Below, one piece after another: positions 35,386 to 46,118 of a DNA stretch of 64,000 nucleotides. The notes under the pieces were generated by a model, which was not told the DNA's origin, made no database searches, and was given only the letters and a program-made list of their open reading frames with translations. The DNA is from Jonesiaceae bacterium BS-20 (lineage in GTDB: Bacteria; Actinomycetota; Actinomycetes; Actinomycetales; Cellulomonadaceae), in assembly GCA_039995105.1 (NCBI GenBank), contig CP146203.1, positions 434,001 to 498,000 on the forward strand, written 5' to 3'. The position numbers and the translations under genes are program-made. The stretch's first letter is position 1. Every line of letters begins with the position of its first letter.

Positions 35386-36939
35386 ATGCTTCCCGTGTAC
35401 CTAGACTCCGAACGCGCCCTTGGCCGCACTGCCCAAATAGTTTTGGGGGTGCGAGACCTCATCTTGCAAGGGGTCCTGCGCCCGGGTGAAGCGGTGCCAT
35501 CAACGCGTGAGCTTGCAAACCAACTCGGGGTCGCCCGCGGGACCGTGGTGTCCGCGTATGACCAGCTCACCGCAGAGAGCTACCTCATTGCCCGCCCCGG
35601 CGCACCAACCCGAGTCCACCCGCAGGCGGCCGCAATCCAAACCAGAGTCAGTGGATACGGACCGGAAGCCAAGGTCAGCAACCATCTGGGTGCCCCGGGA
35701 CCAAGCAGAGGCCCTCAAAGCCGGGGTGTGCTTGGTCCTGGATCCAAGGGGAGCCGTGTCCGCCTAGACGCAAAGGGAGCTGCTCAGCCAGACACAGCGG
35801 CGGGGCAGGGGCGTGATCCGGTGCGAATTGACCTGCGGCCACAACACCGGCGTCAGTTCACTTTGGATGACCCCATGTGGCGGGCGGCTTGGCGCAGGGC
35901 GGCAACCCAGGAGGGAAACGCCGTGGCCACGCCGGGAAATGTTGCCGATTCCTATGCGGGCAATGGCGGGCTGCGGGCGGCAATCAGCGAGCACCTCCGC
36001 CTTACTAGGTCCATGCTGGTGGACCCCAACCGGATCCTGGTGACGGCAGGTGCCCGTGAGGGGCTGGACCTTGTGCTCACGGCGTTGCGGCGTGGTGCAG
36101 AGAATCCAACCGAGGGTTCGATCGAGCCCATGGCCGTGGAATACCCTGGCTACCGAGGGCTCCAAAAGTTGCTGGCCCGGCGCAATATTGACGTTGCCCT
36201 GAGCCCGGCTGACCGTTTAGGGATGCAGCCAGAGCATTTGGAAAACGATGTAAAGAGCATCTTGGTGACCCCAAATCACCTGTACCCATGGGGTGGTTCC
36301 ATGCCCGCGCCCCGACGCTTGGAGCTCCTGCAGCGGGCTCACACGCTGGGGGCCGTGGTTATTGAGGATGACTACGATTCGGAGTTTCGCCACCTCGATG
36401 CGCCAATACCGAGCCTGTGGGAATTGGCACCCCAGCAGGTCATTCACTTGGGCACGTTCCACCAAGTGTTAACCCCGGAAGCTCACATTGGGTATCTCAT
36501 TGCACCGGCACACCTTGAAGACCAACTACAATCTGCCCGCGCAGACGTTGGCGGGGGAGCAAGCCCAATTACCCAACGGGCCGTAGCTGACTATCTGCTC
36601 AGCGGCGGGCTACGCCGCCACCTAGCGCGACGCAGGCGAGAGTTGTTGCGAAGGCGCCGGCAGGTACAAGATGCGCTGAGCGGCTTAAGCGTGGCAACGG
36701 TGTCCGGCTCTTCTGCGGTGCTCACGTTTGGGAGCCAAGAGCAGGCCGGCCACTTTGCTGGTGACTGTGCCAACGCGGGTATCACGGTCTCGTTAGTTGC
36801 CGACTACTGGCAGGCCCCGCACGGCACCCAGGCGGTTGCCGGCTGCTTGGTCAGCTACGCAGACGTGAGTGCAGAGCAACTGCGGTGGGCTCTAGACTTC
36901 ATGGTCAATTGGGCGGCCAAGGCAAATCTAACGAGTTAA
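35386..36939 (+). CDS. pdxR: MocR-family regulator PdxR-like, PLP lysine replaced
   Basis: A 517-residue GntR/MocR regulator. The N-terminal winged helix is VPSTRELANQLGVARGTVVSAYDQL; a long linker of ~100 residues follows; then an aminotransferase-fold domain with NHLYPWGGSMPAPRRLELL and VIEDDYDSEFR. In MocR proteins the PLP-binding lysine lies in GTFSKxLxPxLRLGY; here the text is GTFHQVLTPEAHIGY, so Ser-Lys is His-Gln. The protein may sense PLP non-covalently or not at all. It faces pdxS, as PdxR activators of vitamin B6 synthesis do. The gene appears to have a very short leader. Confidence 0.85.
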   Translation: MLPVYLDSERALGRTAQIVLGVRDLILQGVLRPGEAVPSTRELANQLGVARGTVVSAYDQLTAESYLIARPGAPTRVHPQAAAIQTRVSGYGPEAKVSNHLGAPGPSRGPQSRGVLGPGSKGSRVRLDAKGAAQPDTAAGQGRDPVRIDLRPQHRRQFTLDDPMWRAAWRRAATQEGNAVATPGNVADSYAGNGGLRAAISEHLRLTRSMLVDPNRILVTAGAREGLDLVLTALRRGAENPTEGSIEPMAVEYPGYRGLQKLLARRNIDVALSPADRLGMQPEHLENDVKSILVTPNHLYPWGGSMPAPRRLELLQRAHTLGAVVIEDDYDSEFRHLDAPIPSLWELAPQQVIHLGTFHQVLTPEAHIGYLIAPAHLEDQLQSARADVGGGASPITQRAVADYLLSGGLRRHLARRRRELLRRRRQVQDALSGLSVATVSGSSAVLTFGSQEQAGHFAGDCANAGITVSLVADYWQAPHGTQAVAGCLVSYADVSAEQLRWALDFMVNWAAKANLTS

Positions 36940-36965
36940 CTGCTGCAACTATGCATTCCGGGCTC

Positions 36966-37448
36966 CTATCCAATCTCCAACACTGTCACCTGCCATCGTC
37001 CCCGGTTCTCTTCTAACCGTAAGGCCGCCGCGCGCACCCGGTTACCGTCATCGACGATCACGGTGGCCTCGGCGGCAAGGTGGGAAATGCGGACCACTCG
37101 AGCGCGAATGATCCTATTGGTGGTGCGCCCAAGGGCAGTGTGTCGGTCCGGGGCCCTATGCGCACTTCCTGGTTGTTGACGCTGGGCAAGCACTTGGGCT
37201 CGAGCGCTGAGTGCCTCATATACATCCGGGCTCACCCAGCCCAGCAGCTGATGCAACGGACGGGTGCCGTTGCAAGCCTCAATTGCCGCGTTCACAATTG
37301 AGCAGGCCGTCCGTGTTGGATTGGGCAGTTGGTCTGCACGCTCCAGGCGGATGGGGTCGTTGGGGCCCTGCACCAGGGCGGCAACGGCGGATTCCAGAAT
37401 GGCGGTCGCCTGCTTTACGGGGGCCTCATGGGTCAATGTCATAGTCAT
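36966..37448 (-). CDS. Rv3235-family protein
   Basis: A 160-residue protein like mycobacterial Rv3235: a helical domain with GWVSPDVYEALSARAQVLAQRQ, then a small beta domain (RARVVRISHLAAEATVIVDDG ... RWQVTVLEIG) that resembles an SH3-like fold. The family is restricted to actinobacteria and has no known function; it usually lies near secA and hpf, as here. AGGA precedes the ATG at 37448. It converges with pdxR, with 26 bases between the stops. Confidence 0.75.
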   Translation of the reverse strand: MTMTLTHEAPVKQATAILESAVAALVQGPNDPIRLERADQLPNPTRTACSIVNAAIEACNGTRPLHQLLGWVSPDVYEALSARAQVLAQRQQPGSAHRAPDRHTALGRTTNRIIRARVVRISHLAAEATVIVDDGNRVRAAALRLEENRGRWQVTVLEIG

Positions 37449-37478
37449 GATCGTTATTCCTGTCTGCAACTAGGGCGG

Positions 37479-38276
<798 letters not shown>

Positions 38277-38404
38277 ATGAAATCCTTTGTCGGAGTTTGA
38301 TGCAGTTTGATAAAGGTTATTAGATATAGATGTAACTAGATCTTTCATGGATTGTCTAGAGTGGATACTGGAATTGATGACGTCCGGGCCCTAAGGAGGG
38401 TGCT

Positions 38405-38959
38405 GTGGAACGTTGGGAACGTCTGTTCTTTGATCTTGAATCAAGCTTCTCTGCGCTTGAAACCCAAGAACTCGCCGATCTCGTGCAGGAGCATATTCGC
38501 GCCGAGGCCGCGCAACTGCGCATGTGGCAGCGCTGTGCCGGGGCACTGGGTCAGGACATCGAGTTGGAAACAACCGGACCCACCCCCGTGCGCGGCATCG
38601 TAACGAGCGTGGCGCCACAATGGGTACTTCTCACCGCCCAGGGGCGCCCGATCCTTGTGCCAACGGCCGCGATTATCAGTTTTGCCGCTCCAAGGTCCGT
38701 AGGGGAGGCAGGCAAAACGGGAGCCAATCCGTCCCCTTCGGAGGTCACCCTCAACCGGGCGTTGCGGACCTTGAGCCGGGACCGTCAACTCGTCACGGTC
38801 GTTGCGGGGACCCGACAGCATGCGGGAGTCCTAGGCCAGGTCAGTGCCGATCACATCACGGTCGTTTCCGGCGGGTACGGGGAGTGGGAACAGCGGAGAC
38901 AACCAAAGGCCGTGGTCATAGCAACGTCCCACATCTCATACCTGCACGGGGGACGGTAG
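38405..38959 (+). CDS. Conserved actinobacterial hypothetical protein
   Basis: A 184-residue soluble protein without recognised domain name. Residues 1-45 are helical (FDLESSFSALETQELADLVQ). Two small beta-rich units follow, one around GIVTSVAPQWVLLTAQGRPILVPTAAI and one around HAGVLGQVSADHITVV, which look like tandem SH3/LSm-like barrels. GTG start with AAGGAGG five bases upstream. Divergent from the LysM gene. Confidence 0.7.
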   Translation: MERWERLFFDLESSFSALETQELADLVQEHIRAEAAQLRMWQRCAGALGQDIELETTGPTPVRGIVTSVAPQWVLLTAQGRPILVPTAAIISFAAPRSVGEAGKTGANPSPSEVTLNRALRTLSRDRQLVTVVAGTRQHAGVLGQVSADHITVVSGGYGEWEQRRQPKAVVIATSHISYLHGGR

Positions 38960-39017
38960 CGGCGGCCTAACAGGCCTAACTAGTGGTCCAAAGGTTTGGG
39001 CGTGCAATCCAAGGATT

Positions 39018-39115
39018 CCCGCTAACTTTGGTACTTTATGGAGATAGACCTTAGTCTGACCAAGGTGAGGGACCCAGATAAGTAGCGGGCCCAAACGTTT
39101 TGGCCCGCTTTTGTT
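39018..39115 (+). ncRNA. Structured leader RNA with switchable terminator upstream of an AGCS symporter
   Basis: Three stems can be drawn: P1, CCCGCTA (39018-39024) with TAGCGGG (39083-39089); P2, ACTTTGGT (39025-39032) with ACCAAGGT (39059-39066), stacked on P1; and P3, AGAC/GTCT at 39046-39057. The 3' strand of P1 overlaps the 5' arm of an intrinsic terminator (39085-39108) by five bases, so P1 and the terminator exclude each other. This is the layout of a transcriptional riboswitch or attenuator. It matches no riboswitch class I can recall; glycine, SAM, TPP and Mg motifs are absent. Confidence 0.55.
39085..39115 (+). terminator. Intrinsic terminator in the symporter leader
   Basis: GCGGGCC pairs with GGCCCGC (39085-39091 and 39102-39108), extended inward by AAAC/GTTT after one mismatch, and is followed by TTTTGTT. 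It lies 23 bases before the proposed start codon of the symporter gene, so it can act as a regulated terminator as well as ending transcripts from the left. Confidence 0.8.
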
Positions 39116-39138
39116 CCCACAATCTTGAGGATCCCCAC

Positions 39139-40638
<1,500 letters not shown>

Positions 40639-40733
40639 CGTTGGGCAATTTATGAGCCTTGGCCTAAGGCTCAGCGCTGATGGAAATGGATGTGGGGCCT
40701 GCGCGGACCTTGCGGTGTGGTGAGGAACTGGGA

Positions 40734-42137
40734 TTATTTAAGCACACCGTCTGTGCGGCCCTGGGCCAACAAACGGCGAGCCGGGCGTATGCCCTTCATA
40801 GCCATCAGTTGGCCAAATAGCGCAAGGCTCAGGACCGCCGCAATGAATCCGGCCAAAACTCGTGCCCCGGTGCCCACGTCTAGGCTGGCGGCAAGTGCCC
40901 CGGATGCGGCGACCGCGAGGGCAAAGACAATGCCCAAGCACAGCAGGATGGCAAACCCGATTAATGAACTGGTAGTCCAACGCATGCGCTGCCACCACTT
41001 CAATTTGGAAAGGTCACCGTCCGGTCGCTGCTTGAGGAGGGATTCGAGCATTGTCACGGTTGCTACCAGCTTGAGCGGACGCGTATCTTGACCATCTATT
41101 GTGCTGAGGGGATGCCCACCAAGATTGTTTTGGATCGGTGGCAAAGTGCTCGGAGCTTGGGTTGCTGCTCGATCGAGGTCCTGCATATCTGGTGCTGAAA
41201 GTTCCTCAAAGGCGGCCATCGCACGGCCAACCTCGGGGCCCAAACCCAACGCCTGAGCCGCCTGTGAAAAGAATTCTTGCGGATCGCACGCAGTTAACAA
41301 TTCAGCTTGGTCCAAGAGCGCGACTAGGAGCCCCTGCCCGGAGAATTTCTTACTCTTAGCCTTTTTGCCAAGCTCGACCTGCTCGTCATCGATCATGACA
41401 AGTGGAATATTGGACAGCGCCTGGCTTAACTCGGCTACGGGTGTTCCTTGAGGAGCCTGACCAACGGTTTGGTAACGCGGTCCATTGTTCACAATGACGG
41501 TGTAATCCACTTGGTCCGTGCAGCCCAGCATGACGCTGCGGAGCTGCCCCGACTTCTCAAACGTGATGAGGGGAGTGACCCCGGCGTATGCTGCCAGAGC
41601 CGCTGGGCTCAGTTGGAACGAGGATTGCGGCAGGACCATGTTATATTTTTCTACCCGCCCATACTGGCCAACGGCGGGCATACTCAGCAGGGAAGTAATT
41701 GCGACCAACGGGGTTGGTGTTTCGAACAGGCTCAAACTTGATGATGTCATCAGCACGACATCCCGCTCGGGTTGGTGCTCGACCGTACCGTCGGGGGAGA
41801 TCAGGTGCTCGTCATCCACAAAGACCTGGCACTGCAAACTATAGGCGGCCCCGGCAAAGAACTCGGTGGCTTCCTGGCCTCGCCCCAGATGGCCATGAGC
41901 GGAGGCCACAACGATCGAGTCGTCATCTTCCATGCCGGCAATATTTGCCACCACGGATGCGCTAGAACCATAGGTGGCCCCTGCACTGATACCAGCGATG
42001 ACGCCGCGGGCGGATAGAAACTCAGACACCTGCCCAATCGTTGGCGCAGGCTTGCCCTTGACGGCAAAGAATTCCATTCCGATCAAAAATACTTTGTGGC
42101 GGTCTAATACCGCTTCTAAATCAGGGGTGATGCTCAC
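40734..42137 (-). CDS. Unknown protein with two C-terminal membrane helices
   Basis: A 467-residue protein of no family known to me. The N-terminal ~370 residues are soluble, with alternating beta/alpha character (VFLIGMEFFA; VVLMTSSSLSLFE; IPLVMIDDEQVELG). The C-terminus has two membrane helices (SLIGFAILLCLGIVFALAVAA and VLAGFIAAVLSLALFGQL) and a basic tail. Its GTG start overlaps the stop of the small HTH gene (GTGA), so the two are co-translated; it may be a membrane-tethered partner of that regulator. Confidence 0.65.
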   Translation of the reverse strand: MSITPDLEAVLDRHKVFLIGMEFFAVKGKPAPTIGQVSEFLSARGVIAGISAGATYGSSASVVANIAGMEDDDSIVVASAHGHLGRGQEATEFFAGAAYSLQCQVFVDDEHLISPDGTVEHQPERDVVLMTSSSLSLFETPTPLVAITSLLSMPAVGQYGRVEKYNMVLPQSSFQLSPAALAAYAGVTPLITFEKSGQLRSVMLGCTDQVDYTVIVNNGPRYQTVGQAPQGTPVAELSQALSNIPLVMIDDEQVELGKKAKSKKFSGQGLLVALLDQAELLTACDPQEFFSQAAQALGLGPEVGRAMAAFEELSAPDMQDLDRAATQAPSTLPPIQNNLGGHPLSTIDGQDTRPLKLVATVTMLESLLKQRPDGDLSKLKWWQRMRWTTSSLIGFAILLCLGIVFALAVAASGALAASLDVGTGARVLAGFIAAVLSLALFGQLMAMKGIRPARRLLAQGRTDGVLK

Positions 42138-42349
42138 GGTTCGAAGGTGCCGCTTTCTACGCGTTCACGGGTCTGGGTGTACATCCGTTGAATATAGTTC
42201 TCCAGCTCAACGGCCTCAACTCGCCACTGAGCACGGCCGCCCACCTGGATTGCGGGGAGGTCCCCGCTGCGCACCAACGAGTACGCCTGTGACATCGAAA
42301 TGTTCAGTGTTTCCGTTACATCGGCAAGGGTCAAGAAACGTGCAGTCAT
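42134..42349 (-). CDS. Small helix-turn-helix (excisionase/MerR-like) protein
   Basis: A 71-residue DNA-binding protein of the HTH_17 type: FLTLADVTETLNISMSQAYSLVRSGDLPAIQVGGRAQWRV, followed by a helix (LENYIQRMYTQT). This single-domain form is common and conserved in actinobacteria. The frame opens 34 codons earlier, but conservation begins at the ATG at 42349; GGGGAG ends one base before it, so a start at 42382 cannot be excluded. Overlaps the downstream membrane-protein gene. Confidence 0.78.
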   Translation of the reverse strand: MTARFLTLADVTETLNISMSQAYSLVRSGDLPAIQVGGRAQWRVEAVELENYIQRMYTQTRERVESGTFEP

Positions 42350-42489
42350 ACTCCCCAGTTTGTCATGGATAGTGCGGCCCATAGTGGTTATCCACACTTT
42401 TGCGTTTGGATGTTGAAAAGGATTTGTGCGGGTTAGCGTGGTGTGAACCAAATAATTTGCAGCGTCACAAATGGAGTCAACTATGACGG

Positions 42490-43173
42490 ATGAGCATAAT
42501 GATTGAGGCCGATGATGTAATGCTGCGTTCGCGTGCCAGCAACCAATTTGTGCCTCGGATCAAGCGGCCTAAATTGACCGATCCGCGTCTCATTGCCGGA
42601 ACCGTTTTGGTGCTTGGCTCAATCGGTCTGGGAACCTGGGTGGTAGATGCGGCTCGCGCCAACGAGCCCGTGTATGTCGCCGCTACCACCCTGACCGCGG
42701 GTACGGAATTATCGGCCGCAGATCTTGTTGTCGGGCAGGCCCGGCTGGGGGAGCACGCGGGGGTTTACTTGGACCCATCCTGGGATCTTGCCCGGACACA
42801 TGTGCTGACGCAAACTATTGTGGCCGGAGAGTTCATTCCTCACTCGGCGCTTGCCCCAACGGATTCTAAGGATCACCGTGTCATCGCAATCCCGTTGCAT
42901 ATGGCACCACCGGCGCAGGTGATGGTTGGCGCACTAGTGGACCTGTGGCTCACGGCTGAGGCAGATTCTGCCACCGAGATAGCACCCGAGCCCCGGCTCG
43001 TTGCGGCCCACCTGACGGTTAGCGAGGTGCCCAGTAAAGATGGGGTTTTCTCAATTGGTAGTGTGGGCCAGGTTCACGTAGTTGTTGCCCAAGAAGATGT
43101 ACCGGCCGTGCTTGCAGCGGTGCAAAGCCCAGGAGTTCTAGCACTGCTTCCGGCGCCTGGAGCAGCCAAATGA
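42490..43173 (+). CDS. SAF-domain membrane protein (CpaB/RcpC-like)
   Basis: A 227-residue protein with a basic cytoplasmic N-terminus, one membrane helix (LIAGTVLVLGSIGLGTWVV) and an extracytoplasmic SAF domain (VYVAATTLTAGTELSAADLVVGQ; TIVAGEFIPHSAL; HRVIAIPL). CpaB/RcpC proteins assist Flp/Tad pilus assembly. It overlaps the CpaE-like gene by 4 bases, but no Tad ATPase, secretin, pilin or TadE/F gene is present in the window. Confidence 0.78.
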   Translation: MSIMIEADDVMLRSRASNQFVPRIKRPKLTDPRLIAGTVLVLGSIGLGTWVVDAARANEPVYVAATTLTAGTELSAADLVVGQARLGEHAGVYLDPSWDLARTHVLTQTIVAGEFIPHSALAPTDSKDHRVIAIPLHMAPPAQVMVGALVDLWLTAEADSATEIAPEPRLVAAHLTVSEVPSKDGVFSIGSVGQVHVVVAQEDVPAVLAAVQSPGVLALLPAPGAAK

Positions 43174-44546
43174 ATTGGGACCTGCGAGGCACCGGCCCCG
43201 AGATCCGGATCTTGACCGCGGTCCTAGGCCCCCACGAGGGTAGGGTTGCGGAGCTGATCTCTGGCACCCCGGGACATAAGGTGACGCGGCGGTGCGCGGA
43301 CGCGGCCGAGCTCTTAGCCACCGCACATATTGGGCTGGGTACCGTCGCGGTTATCTCCGCAGACTTGCCCGGTCTGGACCGGCGTATGGTTCAGCTTTTG
43401 GCCGCCGACCGGGTGGGCTTGGTGGTCCTGAACGAGCCCGATGACCAGTTCTCCGCGCAACGATTAGGAGCGTTGGGGATCACCGAGGCGCTCTCGTTTG
43501 CGGATGTAGATAGATACCTTCTCGATTCCATAGGCCGCGCCCACGCCAAGGTTGCGCCCGAGCAAAGCCCCAGTTTTGATCTTGATGACTCCGTCTTGGT
43601 TCCGCCTCCGCCACCGGACTTGCCACGGGGCAAAGTGATTACGGTGTGGGGGACGGGCGGGGCCCCGGGACGGACCACCGTGGCAATCAACCTGGCCTAC
43701 GCCTTTGCGATGGGCGCTGGGTCCGATCCCAAAGTTGCCAAACGCAGGTCGAAACGAGGGATCCAGCTGACAGGAGCACAAGGCACGCTCCTGATTGACG
43801 CGGATACCCACGCTCCCTCGATAACGCAGGCGCTGGGGTTGTTAGGCGAGAGTTCAGGGCTAGCCCAGGTCTGCCACAGCGCCGATCACGGGCTACTGAC
43901 AACCGAGACCCTGAAACCGAGCTATGCGGTGCTCGCCTCAAACCTTGACCTGCTCACCGGGCTGCCGCGGGTGACCCGATGGCCGGAGATCACCGGTTCC
44001 GCCTTGGAAGCGGTGTATTACCATGCCCGACTGAGCCACGAGTGGGTAGTTGTGGACAGCGGCGCCCCAACCGAATCAGATGAAATCCTAAGTTTTGATA
44101 CGCGTGCGCCCCAACGCAACGGGGCGACCCTCACGAGTGCCCAAGCAAGTGACTGCGTCATTGTTGTGGGCAGGGCGGATCCCGTGGGACTCAAACGGTT
44201 GATTGATGCGTTGACGGAAGTTCAGGAGAACCCGGTCTTCCACGGAGCCGCGGTTGTTGTGATCGTCAATCAAGTGCGTAGCGCAGGAGCGGGCCCAGCC
44301 GCCAAGGCCACAATCAGCGACATGCTTGCGCAGTTCTGTCAGATCTTTGAACCCATTTTCCTGCCCTATGACCTTGCCGTGTTAGATAGGGCCATGATGC
44401 TGGGCAAGGCCCTCGTTGACGAGGCTCCTAGCAGTGCCTTTTCCAAGCAGATCTTTGCGCTGGCCAGCTTGTTGCATGCCAAACTGGGACTGCGGGAACA
44501 GGTGCCGGAGCTTGCGATGGGTAGCCCAATTGAGCTGCGTGCCTAA
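43170..44546 (+). CDS. CpaE-like P-loop ATPase (MinD/ParA superfamily)
   Basis: A 458-residue protein. Residues ~15-125 resemble an atypical receiver-like domain. The ATPase domain starts near residue 150 with the deviant Walker A GTGGAPGRTTVAINLA, then LLIDADTHAPSITQALGLL and WVVVDSGAP. CpaE/TadZ proteins localise pilus machinery. The Walker A lacks the signature lysine of MinD (KGGxGKT), though the GAPGRTT form is common in actinobacterial homologues. Translationally coupled to the SAF protein. Confidence 0.8.
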   Translation: MNWDLRGTGPEIRILTAVLGPHEGRVAELISGTPGHKVTRRCADAAELLATAHIGLGTVAVISADLPGLDRRMVQLLAADRVGLVVLNEPDDQFSAQRLGALGITEALSFADVDRYLLDSIGRAHAKVAPEQSPSFDLDDSVLVPPPPPDLPRGKVITVWGTGGAPGRTTVAINLAYAFAMGAGSDPKVAKRRSKRGIQLTGAQGTLLIDADTHAPSITQALGLLGESSGLAQVCHSADHGLLTTETLKPSYAVLASNLDLLTGLPRVTRWPEITGSALEAVYYHARLSHEWVVVDSGAPTESDEILSFDTRAPQRNGATLTSAQASDCVIVVGRADPVGLKRLIDALTEVQENPVFHGAAVVVIVNQVRSAGAGPAAKATISDMLAQFCQIFEPIFLPYDLAVLDRAMMLGKALVDEAPSSAFSKQIFALASLLHAKLGLREQVPELAMGSPIELRA

Positions 44547-44602
44547 GGATTTCTAGGCAACTTTCCCGCCGGTTATTAGTTTGGCCAACTTAATGGCAAA
44601 CT

Positions 44603-45097
44603 ATGACCATGCGCCTGTACGTACCAGCCACCCTGAGCGAACTCGATTCTGTTTCCGGCGGCAAGATTGATTTTCAGCCCCGACGGGCCCACACCGCGAC
44701 AAGTAAGCTCATCGCAGAGATGGCCGAGCATGATGTGACCGACCTTGAAGAGGTTGAGTACATCGCCCAACTGGCGGCGGCCGATGACTCCTTGATGCTG
44801 GTTGCCCAAAACCCGCATGAACCGTGGCTGCGCCTTGTCATCTCCGTAGATGTACCTGACGGCGCCGTTACCCCTGCTCAGGGAACTGACGAGGACGGGC
44901 ACGAGTTGCCATCATCCGCGGTTGACATTAACCAGTCGCTGCCGGGTATCCCAGTGGTCTGCGTGCACGTTGATGAAACGGAAGCAGCCCAAGATATTCA
45001 GGGTGTCCTCGAGGGGGATGAGGTAGCCATGGAACGTCTCAGCGACCGCGACCTGCTGTGGTACGACGTCACCGAGCTCCCACAGATCCCACGCTAG
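44603..45097 (+). CDS. DUF6912-family hypothetical protein
   Basis: A 164-residue acidic soluble protein starting MTMRLYVPATLSELDSV, which matches the start of an actinobacterial family catalogued as DUF6912. The centre has DVTDLEEVEYIAQLAAADDSL, and the end has DRDLLWYDVTELPQI. No function is known. ATG at 44603 or 44609. It ends just before a tandem repeat and a strong terminator, convergent with hisN. Confidence 0.68.
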   Translation: MTMRLYVPATLSELDSVSGGKIDFQPRRAHTATSKLIAEMAEHDVTDLEEVEYIAQLAAADDSLMLVAQNPHEPWLRLVISVDVPDGAVTPAQGTDEDGHELPSSAVDINQSLPGIPVVCVHVDETEAAQDIQGVLEGDEVAMERLSDRDLLWYDVTELPQIPR

Positions 45098-45133
45098 AAC
45101 CAACCGACCCAAGCTGCACGGCCTAGTTACTCG

Positions 45134-45201
45134 GCAGCCTAGTTGCTCCGGCAGCCTAGTTGCTCCGGCAGCCTAGTTGCTCCGGCAGCCTAGTTACTCC
45201 G
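45134..45201. repeat. 17-bp tandem repeat between convergent genes
   Basis: Four copies of GCAGCCTAGTTGCTCCG (45134-45150, 45151-45167, 45168-45184 and 45185-45201, the last with one change), preceded by a partial copy from about 45119. The last copy runs into the left arm of the terminator hairpin. Near-identity of copies suggests copy number may vary between strains. Confidence 0.88.
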
Positions 45202-45257
45202 GGTTTCAGAGCGCCAGTACAATAAGTGTGTACTCACGCTCTGAAACCCGGAGTTTT
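45196..45257. terminator. Long palindromic terminator between convergent genes
   Basis: A perfect 18-base inverted repeat (45196-45213 and 45237-45254), with an inner 5-base stem AGTAC/GTACT, ending in TTTT on the plus strand. It ends the DUF6912 transcript, and its dyad could also stop hisN transcripts. The arm core GGGTTTCAGAG recurs in a second palindrome at 55958-56008. Confidence 0.85.
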
Positions 45258-46052
45258 CTATTCCTGGGCCAGCTTGGAAATAATTTCCTGGTGTAGCAGG
45301 CCGTTACTGGCCATACCGTTTGGCCCCCACGGGCCGGTGACCGTTCCATCAACCGAAGTAAATGTGCCGCCCGCCTCGGTAACAATCGGGACCAGCGCGG
45401 CCATGTCGTACAGTTCCAACTCCGGTTCCATCGCCGCATCCACAACGCCCTCGGCGACCATCATGTATGACCAGAAGTCACCGTAGGCGCGGGTGCGCCA
45501 GACCTGATCGGTCAGGTCAATGAACTTGTTACGCAAGCCCAGATCCCGCCAACCGGTCAATGAAGAATACGAGATTGAGGCATCGGCAAGGTCTTTCACT
45601 CCGGAAACCCGCAACCGGGTTGCCTGCGAAAGGGACCGGCCGGTCCATGCTCCCGTGCCTTTAGCCGCCCACCACCGGCGGTTCAACGCGGGAGCGCTGA
45701 CCACGCCCATGATAATCTCGTCATCCTCGGCCAGCGCAATGAGCGTGGCCCACACGGGGACGCCGCGAATAAAGTTCTTGGTGCCATCGATCGGGTCAAT
45801 GATCCACTTGCGCGAGGAATGACCGGTCGTGCCGTATTCCTCTCCAACAATGGAATCGCGGCTCCTAGAGCGGCCCAGTTGCGCCCGGATAACCTCTTCT
45901 GCGGTGCGGTCCGCATCTGAAACGGGGGAACTATCCGGCTTGGACTCAACATGTAAGTCCAAAGCCTTGAACCGAGACATCGTGATCGCGTCAACTTGGT
46001 CCGCCAGGATCAGAGCCAGGCGCAGGTCATCGTCATACTTGGGGGAGGTCAT
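45258..46052 (-). CDS. hisN: Histidinol-phosphatase HisN (inositol monophosphatase fold)
   Basis: A 264-residue Mg-dependent phosphatase. Metal-binding motifs are GEEYG (near residue 70), WIIDPIDGTKNF (near 84-95) and ELYDMAALVPIV (near 213). Actinobacteria use this family for the penultimate step of histidine synthesis, and the gene is commonly beside rsgA and aroA, as here. Inositol-phosphate phosphatase activity is the main alternative. It is the last gene of an aroA-rsgA-hisN run on the minus strand. Confidence 0.86.
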   Translation of the reverse strand: MTSPKYDDDLRLALILADQVDAITMSRFKALDLHVESKPDSSPVSDADRTAEEVIRAQLGRSRSRDSIVGEEYGTTGHSSRKWIIDPIDGTKNFIRGVPVWATLIALAEDDEIIMGVVSAPALNRRWWAAKGTGAWTGRSLSQATRLRVSGVKDLADASISYSSLTGWRDLGLRNKFIDLTDQVWRTRAYGDFWSYMMVAEGVVDAAMEPELELYDMAALVPIVTEAGGTFTSVDGTVTGPWGPNGMASNGLLHQEIISKLAQE

Positions 46053-46118
46053 GGCACTAAGATATCTTGCCCGGCCCCTAATTTGTTTCAGGCGTCACCT
46101 AGTAAGAAGATTCGACAA

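Noticed and set aside
39037-39080. Resemblance to an Mg2+ riboswitch (M-box) because of ATGGAGAT and GGTGAGG
   Set aside because: The blocks are in the wrong order and the rest of the M-box core is missing.
39100-39138. TTG at 39100 as start of the symporter gene
   Set aside because: The codon lies inside the loop of an intrinsic terminator and no ribosome binding site precedes it.
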